64,000 bases of DNA from contig NC_016132.3 in assembly GCF_000005505.3 (NCBI RefSeq), positions 32,378,914 to 32,442,913 on the forward strand, read 5' to 3'. Positions within the stretch are counted from its first letter, which is position 1; every line of letters starts with the position of its first letter. This document shows positions 12,375-22,840 of the stretch, in pieces. Below the pieces are notes generated by a model that was given only the letters and a program-made list of their open reading frames with translations, had not been told where the DNA came from and searched no databases. Source of the DNA: Brachypodium distachyon (Eukaryota > Streptophyta > Magnoliopsida > Poales > Poaceae). A program made the position numbers and the translations under genes.

Positions 12375-12498
12375 CTTCCGGGCTGGTAGCTTGCCGGACT
12401 GCTCGTAGCCGCTGCCCGGGATGGAACATTCCCGGGAATTCGGGGATGGGGCCCACGCGTCGCGCAGCGGTGGTACCCTGGGTGCAACTGGTGCGACA
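12375..12498 (-). repeat. Copy 1 5' LTR, distal part
   Basis: Matches the last ~125 bp of copy 2's LTRs, from the gggctggtagcttgccgg block to the terminal ggtgcgaca. It confirms that the element at 6217 entered copy 1's LTR and that ~200 LTR bases (equivalent of about 15512-15711) were deleted with the lost half of the invader. Confidence 0.85.
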
Positions 12499-14732
12499 AA
12501 AACGCATGCTATCAACTCCATCGGTCCTCGTAGCCCCACTCGAGAATGAGCCTCTCTTGCTATACCTCGCCGCCACAAATCAAGTGGTCAGCACGGCCTT
12601 GGTAGTAGAAAGAGCAGAAGAAGGGAAAGCGCAGCCAGTCCAAAGGCCTGTATACTATGTTAGTGAGGTACTGTCTCTCACAAAACAACGTTATCCACAT
12701 TATCAGAAGCTGGCATATGAAGTATTCATGACGGTTCGGAAGTTGGAACATTATTTCCAGCAGCACCCGATCGTCGTAGTAAGTGAAGCTCCACTCGCCA
12801 ACATTCTCAACAACCCAAAGGCAACAGGATGGGTCGCCCAATGGGGAATCGAGCTTTCACCCAGGAATATCACATACGAGCGTCGGAGAGCAATCAAGTC
12901 GCAGGTGCTGCTAGATTTCATCGCCGGGTGGACTGAGATTTGTCGAGTGCCTGGACCATGTATTTTGATGGGTCCAAACGGGCAGAAGGTGCTAGGGCAG
13001 GAGTAATATTGATCTCACCAAAAGGAGACAAGATGCGCTATGTTTTTCAGATGCACTTCCGCAATGCCTCCAACAATGAAGCCGAGTACAAAGCTCTGCT
13101 AGATGGCATGCGGATGGCAAGTGCGTGCGGAGCCACTCACCTAATGATCTATGGTGACTCTAACTTGGTTGTGCAACAAACAATGAAGACCTGTGACGCA
13201 GTATGAGACACCATGATTGCCTACCGAGATATGTACAACACACTGGAGGGTAATTTCGACAGTGGTGAGCTCGCGCATGTCAGCCGAGCCAGTAATGAAG
13301 AGGCTGATCATTTGGCCAACCTAGGATCCACGCGGGCAGTAGTTCCACCCGGCGTTTTCCTGGAGATCATCCAGCAGTGAAGCATGAAATAGAAGAGCAC
13401 GACAATTTCAGTCAAGAAGGCGCCCGACTCAGATCCCACAGCCGATTCAGCAGTTTCACCTGACAACCCCGCAGATGAGCAAGCGGCGGCCGACGCAGTT
13501 GAATTCCTGGCAATTGAACCAACATGGATGAAGCCTTTACTCGCATACATGCTCCGACAGGAGTTGCCAGAGGATACAGCCGAAGCTAGAAGGGTTATGC
13601 GGCGATCGAAAGCTTTCAAAGTAATCAACGGCGAATTATATAAACGCAGCGTCTCCGGTATTTTTCAGAGATGTATCTCACCAGAAGAGGGACATGATAT
13701 CCTCCTAGATATCCATCTTGGCACGTGCAGGCACCACGCCGGAAGCAAGACAATCACCATCAAAGCCTTCAGAGCTGGATTCTACTGGCCCACGGCCCTA
13801 CTCGACGCCCAGGCTATCGTCAGCAAATGTGAGGCATGTCAGATGTTCGCCACGAAGCCGCATGCCCCAGCACCCGAACTCAAGACAATTCCCATCGCCT
13901 GGCCTTTTGCACAATGGGGACTCGACATGGTAGGCCCGTTGAGGAAGTCGCGTCATGGAGGACACCGCTTTCTGCTAGTTGCGGTAGACAAATTTTCGAA
14001 GTGCATCGAAGCCATGCCAATCACAAGTGCCACATCTGCAACGGCTATTCAATTCTTTAGGTCTATCGTCTTCCGTTTTGGCGTTCCTCTTCAGAGCAGC
14101 AGACTTTCAAGACTTCTGCGCGCAGATGGGGATCCGAATCAACTATGTTGCAGTCGCGCACCCGCAGAAAAATGGCCAAGTCGAAAAGGCCAACGGTCTG
14201 CTCATCGAAGGCATGCGGAAAAGGTTGCTGACACCCTTGCGGAGAGCAGCTGGTGCATGGGTCAAAGAACTCCCTTCGGTACTCTGGAGCCTGAGGACTA
14301 CACCCAATTCTTCAACGCAGTTTACCCCTTTCTTCATGGTGTACAAAGCAGAAGCAGTGCTGCCATCTGAAGTAAGGTACAACGCACCTCGGGTCCCAGC
14401 ATATGCTGGACCAGATTGCACAGAAGGTATGGAAGATGCACTCGACGCAGCAGATGAGGCACGTGACATCGCCCTGGCTCGGTCTGCAGTCTACCAACAG
14501 AGTCTCCACAATTATCACGACCGTCGACTACATCGTCTTTCATTCATTGAAGGCGACCTAGTCCTTCGGCTGAAACAGAAGGGGTCACCACAAATTGGCA
14601 TCGCCTTGGGAACAACCCTACATCATATCCAAAGTGATCCCCGGCGGAGCCTACATCCTGAAGGATCCAGCCACCAACGTCGATTTCGGCACGCCGTGGA
14701 ACGCCGCACAGCTACGGTGTTTTTACGCTTAG
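12499..14732 (+). pseudogene. Element D pol remnant: RT end, dual RNase H, integrase
   Basis: Begins inside the RT connection region (LLLYLAATNQVVS), then an RT-linked RNase H remnant (KLEHYFQQHPIVVV), then a second RNase H with the acidic set D (MYFDGS), E (NNEAEYKALL), D (IYGDSNLVVQQ) and D (EEADHLA). Having two RNase H domains is typical of Tat elements. Integrase follows: HHCC finger (CRHH, CEAC), first catalytic Asp in WGLDMVG, E region in PQKNGQVEKANG, and a shifted GPY/F block ending at TAG 14730-14732. Lesions include TGA 13204-13206, TGA 13378-13380, TAG 13390-13392, frame slips near 14585, and a deletion near 14085 removing the TDNG block with the second catalytic Asp. Confidence 0.87.
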
Positions 14733-14794
14733 TTCTCTCCGCAAACAGGCTTAGTTTTTATCGTCTTTAGTTTCTATTCAGTAATATTATTTTT

Positions 14795-14799
14795 GTCCG
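14795..14799. other. Target-site duplication, left of copy 2
   Basis: gtccg immediately before copy 2, matching gtcag at 30014-30018 at four of five positions. Five bp is the size expected for gypsy integration. Confidence 0.6.
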
Positions 14800-15837
14800 T
14801 GTCGTCGCTCGGTGCTCCGACACCGGGGGCGTGCGGCCACGTCCCCCTTTTAGGTTCGGTAGGGGCGTCTGGGGCGGAGACCCGGTGATCGCCGGCACGG
14901 CCGATGAGGCCCTACGGGGCCGGTGAGACCAAGTGCTAAGGGTGCGCGCTGATACAAGAGCAAGTGCACACACGTTTTTTACCCAGGTTCGGGCCACCCG
15001 AAGGTGTAAAACCCTACGTCCTGCCTGTCTGAACTGATATTAACTGCGGATCAAGCGTTTACAAGTTTGCCGGGCAAGTTGCCGGGCTTCCTCTCAATGT
15101 CTAAGTGCTCCCTACTGCTCTCTGCTGGCTGTCTACTGGAACCAACTGACCCCCGATCTAACGAGCCAGCGAAGGAAACTTGTGGAACTGAATGATTGTC
15201 CAACTGGCTAACTGACCAACTGACTAACCTGCCAACCGTCCAACCCTCTTGACCGTTGGCATGGGCCCTCCTTTTATACACAAGGGGACGCCACATGTGC
15301 CACGGTGCATGAGCTACAAGTGTCCAACGGGGAGGCATGCAACTCTCCCCGGTGAGCTGGTGGCATGCATGGGTGCCACCTCCGCTCCTAGGGGCCTAAG
15401 ATCCTAGGGTAGGATTAGAAAAACACTGTTCCTTGGATCGGACGGGTAACTACCCGTCGGTCGGCTCGTTTATTGAGCCGCGTGCCTTACTCCTTGCCTT
15501 GGTGGGACCACGCGTCCCGCGCTCGCCACGCGCCCGCGCGGCGCTGCCCACCGGGCCCCACGCGCGAGGCGGGGGCACGCGCCCGGGAACCTCCAGTCCC
15601 CGCAACTCGACCCCGGGAAGCACCCTGGCCCAGCACACCCGGGAACCTCCTCCCGGGAAGCAACTTCACGGGAGGTGCCCGAGCGGGAAAATTCCCCGAA
15701 GCCCTGCTAGCCCCTTTCGGGCTGGTAGCTTGCCGGGGAGCTCATAGACATTCCCCGGGATGGGACCTTCCCGGGGACCCGGGAGAGGGGCCCATGCGTC
15801 GCGCAGCGGTGGTACCCCGGGTGCCACTGGTGCGACA
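14800..15837 (-). repeat. Copy 2 3' LTR
   Basis: Element-sense ends are TGTCGCACC...ACGACA (TG...CA). A minus-strand TATAAAAGG at 15269-15277 is the probable U3 TATA box, conserved at the same place in the other LTR. About 4% diverged from 28977-30013 by visual alignment. Confidence 0.92.
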
Positions 15838-15851
15838 GTAGCCCCCGGGCG
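15838..15851 (-). other. Polypurine tract of copy 2
   Basis: On the minus strand CCCGGGGGCTAC directly precedes the 3' LTR, the purine-rich primer site for plus-strand DNA synthesis. The same GGGGGCTA core recurs as PPT-like motifs in element D. Confidence 0.75.
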
Positions 15852-16239
15852 TGGGCCGGCATCACCCGTTCCCGGAAGGGTCTCCCCCTGGTCGGTTGCC
15901 GGGCTACGCCCTTAACCGACGTGTGGGCCCCGATCAGTTGTGGGCCCGCGTCCCTTCGCTGCCCTCGTGTACGGCGCCATTACAAGCGGAGCAGTGACGC
16001 GCGATCTCCGCCCTAACTCCCCCCTAAATAGGGTAGTTACGGCCCCTCCGCGCATTCCTCCGAGTGATTAGGAGTTATTCCTGCGTACCCGTAGGGTACG
16101 GAACCGGCCGTTACCAAACGGCCGGGCGTAATAAAGCCTCCACTATTGCTAAAAGGGGAACAACACTTTGCCCTTTCGCCTCCATCCTCTTCCGCATCTC
16201 GTATCCCTGCGCTCCTGCCAGCTTCCGCCTTCGCTTTCC
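15852..16239 (+). other. Leader region of the copy 2 antisense ORF
   Basis: Noncoding stretch between the polypurine tract and the ATG at 16240. A weak TATA-like word (cctaaatag) lies near 16023. I see no other feature. Confidence 0.35.
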
Positions 16240-19200
16240 ATGGCGCCCCCCACCACCAGGAAGGGGAAGGAGGTCCAAACCTCGAGGAAGCCCGCGACCA
16301 GCAAGACCGAGGCGGCCATCAAAGCGGCCGCCGCCAGGGACTAGAGGAGGCGGGAGATGCGCGCCACAGTCACCTTCTTCCGCCTCGGCTACAACGGCGA
16401 GGCGCTGGGGAAGCTCCGGCACGCCGTCGCCTCAAGCTTTAACGAGCACAGGGAGACCTAGATCTTCCTGGCAGGCGTCGAGCACCAGGACAACGATTTC
16501 CGGGTTTTCGCACACTTCCTCTTCTGCGGCATGGAGCCTCCCTTCTCTCTGTTCCTCCACGCGCTGATGGAATCCTATCAGTTGCGGGTGGCGCAGCTCC
16601 ACCCCACCTCGCTCTTCCTCCTCCCCACCTTCCAATTCCTCTGTGAGGCATTCGTGGGGGTGATGCCGTCGGTGGGGCTCTTCCGCCATTACTTCTACCC
16701 GCGCATCGACAACGCGAAGGCGATGTCGTCAGGGGTAGTCTTCAGCGCCCGCGACCAGATGAAGTCCGAGTTCATCGTCCCGTCGGGGAAGAAGATTGAA
16801 AAAGAGTGGCGGGCCGACTGGTGCTGGGTCCGGGTGGAGGACCCCCAGGAGTTTCATCCAGCCGCCGACGGAGTTGCCGGTACCCCAAAACGGCTGGCAG
16901 GATAGGTACCACCGCGACGCCGACCTCCTCCCCATCGTGGAGAAGATCAAGGCATTGCGGCTAGCGGGGCTCACCGATGTCGACGTGGCGCGCACCTTCG
17001 TCCATCGGCGCATAGCCCCGCTGCAGCTACGTTCCCGGCCCGCGTGGATCTACACGGGCTCCGGGGACAGGACACGCCTCCAGGCGGACGGCATGGACTT
17101 GGAGTCCCTCAGGACGTGGGTGAGGGTATCTCCGGCGAGATCTTTCAGTCGACGGAGTTCCCGCTGGGGGTTTCCGCTCTCCACACTGGCGTCTGGTCGC
17201 TCAGCGACATCGTCGGCGCCTTCCCGCCTTGCAACGAGTGGGGGCTGATGGATGACAACCCCACCCGGGTCCCGCACGCTCCCCCGCAGGTATCCCGCGG
17301 GAAGCAAGTGCTTGAGGAGAGCGAGGGCGGCTCCGAGCCTAGCGGGCCCTCCCTCCGGTCGCTGGACGACGAGGCGGGCCAGGTGGCCGCGTCCCCGGAA
17401 GTCGTCGCCGTGGAGGATGACGACGAGGAAAGCAGCGAGAGCACCCTTGATCGTAAGAAGATCGAGGGCGTTCGCAGCGGCCACAGCCGTCTCCTCAACG
17501 GCGACGTCCGCTCCGGCAGCGGCCCCCGATCTGCCGGCGGCCGCCGCTCCGGGGGCGCCCGTCGGTACCTCGACGGCAGCCGCGGCAACAGGGGCCGCGA
17601 GTGCCTCGGCGGCGGCCTCTGCCTTGGCAGTGGCCGCCAGCTCCGTGGCAGGAACCGGTCCCGGGGTGCCCGCCGGTACCCCGGCAACGCCAGCACCAGC
17701 GGGGGTCACCAGCGCCCCGGCGACGGCCTTCGCCCCGGTAGCGGAGGTCTCCGCGAGCTTGGCGCCCGGTGCCGCGGCGGCATCGCCATCAACACCCGGA
17801 GCTCTCCTGGTCACGACGACACCGCGGGCGCCCCGGCGCCGCCCGCTCGGTGGGTCTTCCGAGGCTTCGCGCTCCGCGGCAACCCACCGAAGTCCTCCTC
17901 GCCGGCGGGCGCTTGCAAGAGGGCGAGGAGTGATTCCCCGCCCGGCATGCCAAGCAAGAGGACGCGCGCCGACGCCGGTGGCGTCGCCGACCCCACGGCC
18001 GCGGGGGTCAGCCGCGGCGCGGGCATGTCCTTTGGCGACCTAGCCTTGATAGATGCAGGGCCGGCACTGGGCATGTCTTCGTTGATTCCCTGCAACTGCA
18101 ATTCCTGTTAGCCAAACTCACGAACATACCTTCTCTTTCTGCAGCAAGCGGCAGCTCGCCCGTGGCAAGACCCTTGGATGCTCCCGCTGGCGCAGGCAAG
18201 GTAGGGGAGGCTGCCCCGGCAAGCCCGACGGCCGCACAAGGTAACCGCCCCGGTCGCCCTTGTTCGCCTTCGATAGCACCAGCCATCGCCGGCCCTAATG
18301 CTTCTTCATGGTTGCAGGCACAAGTGCGCCCGCGCCTAGAACAGGCGTGGCCATGGTCGACCCCGACTCAGACGTCGAGGTCGCGGGGGCGGAGGTGGAG
18401 GCGGAACCGGCTCTCATGTCCGACCCTGCTGCGACGGACGCTGCGGCAGCAGAGGATACCGTCGGCGCCATGACGGCTCCTGGAGATGCGACCGAAGCCG
18501 CGGACGTGCTAGGCACGGGCTCACCTATCGCCCGACAGGAGGCAACGCCTGCCGGGAGCAGGGAGCCTTCTCCAACCCCGGCGTCCCTGAGCGCAGGCGC
18601 GGGGGAAGCTGCCGGGGAAGGACGGCAAGGCCCCCGGGAGCAAGTTAGCGATCCCGCGGCTAGCCCCACTTCGGCAGCAGGGGCTTCATCATCCTCGGGG
18701 GCTCTCCCCGACACCGACCTCGGCACCCTCGCCGGGGTTGCTTGGAACCCTCTTTCCTGGGATCCGAGCGTCTTCGAGCGGGGGCACTGGTTCCTGGACG
18801 CCGTCCGGGACCAGCAGTTTGCCTTCGTCACGTCCTACAACGAGGTGAGGGAGCGCCACACCGCCGCCAAGAATCAGCTCGGCGAGGTGTGGGAGGCCGT
18901 GGAGAAAGAGCGGCGAGAACTCTCCCGGCAGCGCGAGGAGGCGCGTCTCGCCGAAGAGGAGGCACGGCTGGCCCGGCAAGCCCTGGAGGCTGCACGGGAG
19001 CTGGTAGTCCCGGAGGCCGAGCTCCGTCGGCAACTGGAGGTCCAGCACGCGGAGCTCCAGGGAAGGCTTGACACGATGGCGGCAACTCTCGAAGCATCCC
19101 GGAAGGAGCATGCCGAGGTGCTCGCGATGGCCCAGGCGCGGCTGGACGAGAAGAGCGAGCTGATCGCCAACTACCGCGGCGAAATCCAAGGCCTCCGCGT

Positions 19201-19870
19201 CCTGCTGGAGGTGCAGGTCAAGGCTGCTGAGGATGCGGTGAGAGCGGCGGCTCAGCATGAGGCCGAGCACACATCCGCCAAAGGCAGAGCGGCCGGGCTT
19301 GAGGACGAGTTGGCCGCCGTCCGGGAAGAGCTCGCCAAGGCCGGCGAGGCCAACGCGACCCAGGCCTTAGAGCTAGCGAAGCTGGAGGGACGCGTCAGCA
19401 AGGCCAAGAAGGCCGCGCAAGATGCCTGACTCCATCACGGCACGCTAATCGGGCAGCGGCAGCTCGAGACGGAGAAGCTGACGAAGATCGCCCAGTCACT
19501 GCACGACCTGCTGCCCAAGTTCGAGTTGCAGGCGGGGGAGGTGGACGGCACGGACGTCACGACGCTGATCCCCTTTTTCTCCGACTTGGTGGGGAAGCTC
19601 GGGGCGCTCGATGTCTGGATCGCCAAGTATGGCACCAACGAAGTCGCCAACTGCGCTCGGGAGGTTGCCGGGACAATCCTCCCGCAGATTCATCTCTGGG
19701 ACCCGGAGTTCCCCTTCGAGTCCCTGCTAGACGCTTGGTCCGACAGCGAGGACGAGCCCATGCACACCCAAACAGTGTGCGAGTTCGTCGACGAGGTCGT
19801 CGAGCGGATGCAGATGAAGCCGGAGCCTGAACTTCCCGCCGACCCCCCGGCGGAAGACGGCGACAACTAG
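16240..19870 (+). pseudogene. Copy 2 additional ORF, convergent to pol (Tat aORF)
   Basis: ATG 16240 opens MAPPTTRKGKEVQTS. The N-terminal domain (about 16400-17250) matches the 'putative gypsy type transposon' family: LFCGMEPPFSLFLHAL, LHPTSLFLLPTFQFLCEAF, GLFRHYF. An Ala/Gly/Pro-rich linker follows, then a long Glu/Arg/Ala coiled coil (about 18840-19426) and a helical C-terminal domain (FFSDLVGKLGALDVWIAKYG) ending at 19870. Splice-like signals (acceptor tttctgcag at 18144, donor aag/gtaacc at 18239, acceptor gttgcag near 18317) suggest small introns. Lesions: TAG 16342, TAG 16459, frame slips near 16880 and 17125, TGA 19427. Function is unknown in the family; a structural or DNA/RNA-binding role is only a guess. 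Confidence 0.75.
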
Positions 19871-20019
19871 TTGCCGCAGCCCCCAGCCGTGCTCGTTGCC
19901 TCCACCGCATCTTCTTTTGTTTGCTTTCCCTGCAAGTATGGCGCTTAGTGCCGTTTGAACAATCACATTTTGATTAGTCCATGTAATCGTTCGGCACTTA
20001 GTCAATCAAGCTTGTTAAT

Positions 20020-20690
20020 TTGCTCAATTTTTGTCCCTTATTCCCGATGTTGCCTCGCGGGGTGGTTCCCTTAGCCTTTGCGTGATACGCCTTGTGTTGC
20101 CGGGGACTCGCGCGCTCCATCGTTGACCAGACCAGGGACCCGGGACGGACCCGCAGTGCCGACCTGGGGCCAAGCGGTAGGCGGCGAGTCACTTCGCTTG
20201 CGGGGTAACTACTCCAAGCCGTGTCCTCCCAGGGCGGACCCGGGAGCCACACGGGATGCGCACTCCCCCTGCAAGCGTCCTCCTCTCACCCCGGCCGCGC
20301 GCGGGTTCCGGGACCACACTTTGGCAAAGCAGCGTTAACTCTTAGTTAAGTAAACTTTTTTGACAAGTTCGTTGTTCCTGATGATGTATAGCGGGTTGGC
20401 CCCTTTTAACCCTTACGTATTTTGCCTTGTGTTGCGGGGGACTCGCGCACGCCTCACTCTTGACCAGACTAGGGACCCGGGACGGACCCGCGGTGCCGAC
20501 CTGGGGCCAAGTGGTAGCGGGGAGCCACTCCACTTGCGAGGTAACTACTCCAAGCCGTGCCCCTCCGGGACGGACCCGCGAAGCCCCACGGGGAGCGCAC
20601 TCCCCCTGCAAGCGTCCCTTTTAACACTCTGGCTACGCGAGGGATTGGGGTCGCAACCAGCGGGACAGTGCTCTATTTCGTTCAGCTCTT
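20020..20690. repeat. Two ~335-bp tandem repeats in the copy 2 spacer
   Basis: The cttgtgttgc anchor occurs at 20091 and 20426 (spacing 335). Each unit also carries accagac-agggacccggga, a gccgacctggggccaag block and actccccctgcaagcgtcc. The units are clearly related but diverged. No coding role is seen. Confidence 0.8.
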
Positions 20691-20993
20691 AGCGAGTTCA
20701 GTGTTCATGTTCAGACACTTAGCTTTTCCGTTCGGTCCAATGCTTCGTGACGCTCGGCGGTAGAGTGCAGACTGGGCACTGCCTTGGTAGGAAACCACCT
20801 TGGGTACCTGTTCAAGGGAAACGATCTCTAAGTGATGCGGCAGGAGCGGGGGCAGGATCGCCGCCCGCGGCAACCGCTGCCGACGATGCTACCACCACGC
20901 TCACGCGGCAACCCTCGTCTTCAGGGACGGACCCTGGCTTTTAGGGAGGAACCCTGGCTTAGGAGGACTCCGTCCCGGGAACAGCCGCGAGAC

Positions 20994-21065
20994 GGCTATA
21001 ACGTCCTCGCCGCCGGCTTCGCCCCACCCCGAACGGCGGGCATGGGTGGCGAGGAAGTTATAGCC
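20994..21065. repeat. Short foldback in the copy 2 spacer
   Basis: Left arm 20994-21010 (ggctataacgtcctcgc) pairs with right arm 21048-21065 with one mismatch, enclosing a ~37-bp GC-rich loop. It could form a hairpin in RNA or DNA. Role unknown. Confidence 0.6.
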
Positions 21066-21301
21066 TCCCAGCGACAGCCCCCGCAACTGGGGAGACCTGG
21101 ATTTTTTCTGGGGAACTCGTCCCAAGGGAGGTGACGGCCCTTGTTACCCGGGAGCTAAACTGCTCGAGGGCCGCGGCAAGGACGCGGTGATGGGCCGGAA
21201 TGGGCGACGAGCGCCGGCACCGGCGCCATCACAGCGTCCTCGCACCGACCCGCGCCCGAAAAGGCTCTCTCAAAGGGAATGCGGCCGGGTCTCTATGATA
21301 G

Positions 21302-21710
21302 TGCACCCGTCGGCACAGGGCACGGATGGCATGCACTACCATAGAGTCTCCACGGCAGCCCCTGCTCCTTGCGGAGGTGTCCTATGGAGGGGGGCGGCAA
21401 GGGCACTGTGGCAACGCACCCCGTCAGCGCCAGACGCTGATGGGATGCACCACCACAGTGCCTCTGCGGTGACCCTCGCCCAGGAGCCGCCCACTTGAGG
21501 AAGCGCGGCAGGGGCACAACGACAGTGCACCCGTCGGTGCAGGACGCGGATGGCATGCACTACCATCGTGCCTCTGTGGCGTCCCTCGGGGCGGGCTTGA
21601 TGGGGCGATGTAGCAAGGGCGCGATGGCAGCGCACCGGCCGGCGCTAGGCGCCGGCGGGAAGCACCACCTCCACGCCTCCGTGGCACCACCCGCCTTAAC
21701 AGCCCCGAAC
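21302..21710 (-). repeat. Imperfect ~110-bp tandem repeat, four units (copy 2)
   Basis: Units begin near 21302, 21415, 21526 and 21631, colinear with the four units at 92-500 in copy 1. Confidence 0.75.
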
Positions 21711-21747
21711 CCGGCTTCGCTCTGAGCCATTCCATGGTTGGGGCGCG

Positions 21748-21756
21748 CCTTTTATA
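21748..21756 (-). promoter_or_regulatory. Candidate internal TATA box in the 3' spacer (copy 2)
   Basis: Minus-strand TATAAAAGG, the counterpart of 538-546 in copy 1, flanked by GC-rich ggcgcg on both sides. Confidence 0.35.
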
Positions 21757-22188
21757 GGCGCGGGAGGGGGGTTTGCCACCGCGCGCGACGGACCCGCTCA
21801 GCGCCGTGGCGCCCTTCCCTCGAACGCAGCGAAGTTTTTGCCGCCAGGTTTACCAGGCAACTGTGGCACACGTGGCGGCAACCTGTCGACTCAGAAGCCT
21901 CGGAGTGCGGTGAGCCCCTTGTGTTGCAGTCCTCCCGCACCACAAGGCACCGGTGTATGGTGCGACCCGTGGGCAGCTCACGGGCACCACGGTGTACAAG
22001 ACTCCTCCCTTTCCTGCATGTTAGACTCTTACCAGATCCGAGGTGCTGCAATTTTTTTTGAAACTTACGAAAACAAGCAACACAGGTAAATCAGATAAAT
22101 CCTTCCTGCTTCCCAGCCCCCGGCACAAAGGGGTCGATGCCAAACTTGGATGTGAGCATTTCCTTTCCCAGGCGTAGCGACTGCGCGG

Positions 22189-22578
22189 TGCAGGCTGCGG
22201 GAGGCCGAGCAACTGCACGCCAAGTGATGCACGTTGCGGGAAGCCCGCCAACGGCACGTCCAGGGATGCACGTTGCGGGAAGCCCGCCAACGGCATGGCC
22301 AGGGAGGCACGTTGCGGGAAGCCTGCCAACGGCATGGCCAGCGACGCACGTGGCGGGAAGCCCGCCAACGGCATGGCCAGCGACGCACGTTGCGGGAAGC
22401 CCGCCAACGGCATGGCCAGGGAGGCACGTTGCGGGAAGCCTGCCAACGGCATGGCCAGCGACGCACGTGGCGGGAAGCCCGCCAACGGCATGGCCAGCGA
22501 CGCACGTTGCGGGAAGCCAGCCAACGGCATGGCCAGCGACGCACGTTGCGGGAAGCCCGCCAACGGCATGACCCGTGC
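22189..22578 (-). repeat. 39-bp minisatellite, ten units (copy 2)
   Basis: Ten exact-length units of 39 bp; the first is degenerate. Variant bases show a higher-order pattern: units 4-5-6 are repeated as units 7-8-9 (117-bp block), pointing to recent unequal exchange or slippage. Copy 1 has only four units at the same place. All six frames are open through the array. Confidence 0.93.
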
Positions 22579-22840
22579 CGGAACGATCCGGCAACGGGTT
22601 TTCGTTTCGAGGCCACAACAGCCCCCTGCTCACAACCAAGTATGGAAAGACACCTTTGTGCACTTAAAGCAGGAAACAGAAGAAGAAACACGCGAATAAA
22701 CAAGGCGAATCCAAAGCTCAGGGGCGAAACACTTATCTTTATTCACGATTAACTAGCGGTTTACACATGGGGTCTGCCCGGTTACACTAGTTTGAGAGGT
22801 ATGCATCGGAGGCATCACCTGAGGGTCGGGCTCCGCCGCT
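22579..22840 (-). other. Spacer between minisatellite and pol stop (copy 2)
   Basis: Noncoding; aligns with 1134-1372 of copy 1. Nothing further recognised. Confidence 0.4.

Larger units (their letters stand above)
1..12498 (-). mobile_element. Tat-lineage gypsy LTR retrotransposon, copy 1 (partial, interrupted)
   Basis: Minus-strand element closely related to copy 2 (14800-30013): base 1 corresponds to about 21213 of copy 2. Visible parts in element order are a 5' LTR (5594-6216 plus 12375-12498, split by a later insertion), gag (about 5480 to 4441), RT/RNase H/integrase (4440 to 1373), a 39-bp minisatellite and 110-bp repeats. The antisense ORF and 3' LTR must lie left of the window. It is inserted in the RT/RNase H region of plus-strand element D, which resumes at 12499. 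It lacks about 1.9 kb (gag C-terminus, protease, start of RT) relative to copy 2 and has lost its gag start codon, so it is dead. Confidence 0.88.
12499..14799 (+). mobile_element. Element D, left segment (Tat-lineage gypsy)
   Basis: Plus-strand element, the oldest layer. Its left boundary in the window is the end of copy 1; its right boundary is the start of copy 2 at 14800. The remaining 5' part must lie left of base 1 beyond copy 1. It continues at 30014. Confidence 0.8.

Noticed and set aside
22021..22703. Several long overlapping open frames on both strands across the minisatellite
   Set aside because: They arise from a stop-free GC-rich 39-bp unit repeated in multiples of three; no frame has family similarity or non-repeat coding sequence.
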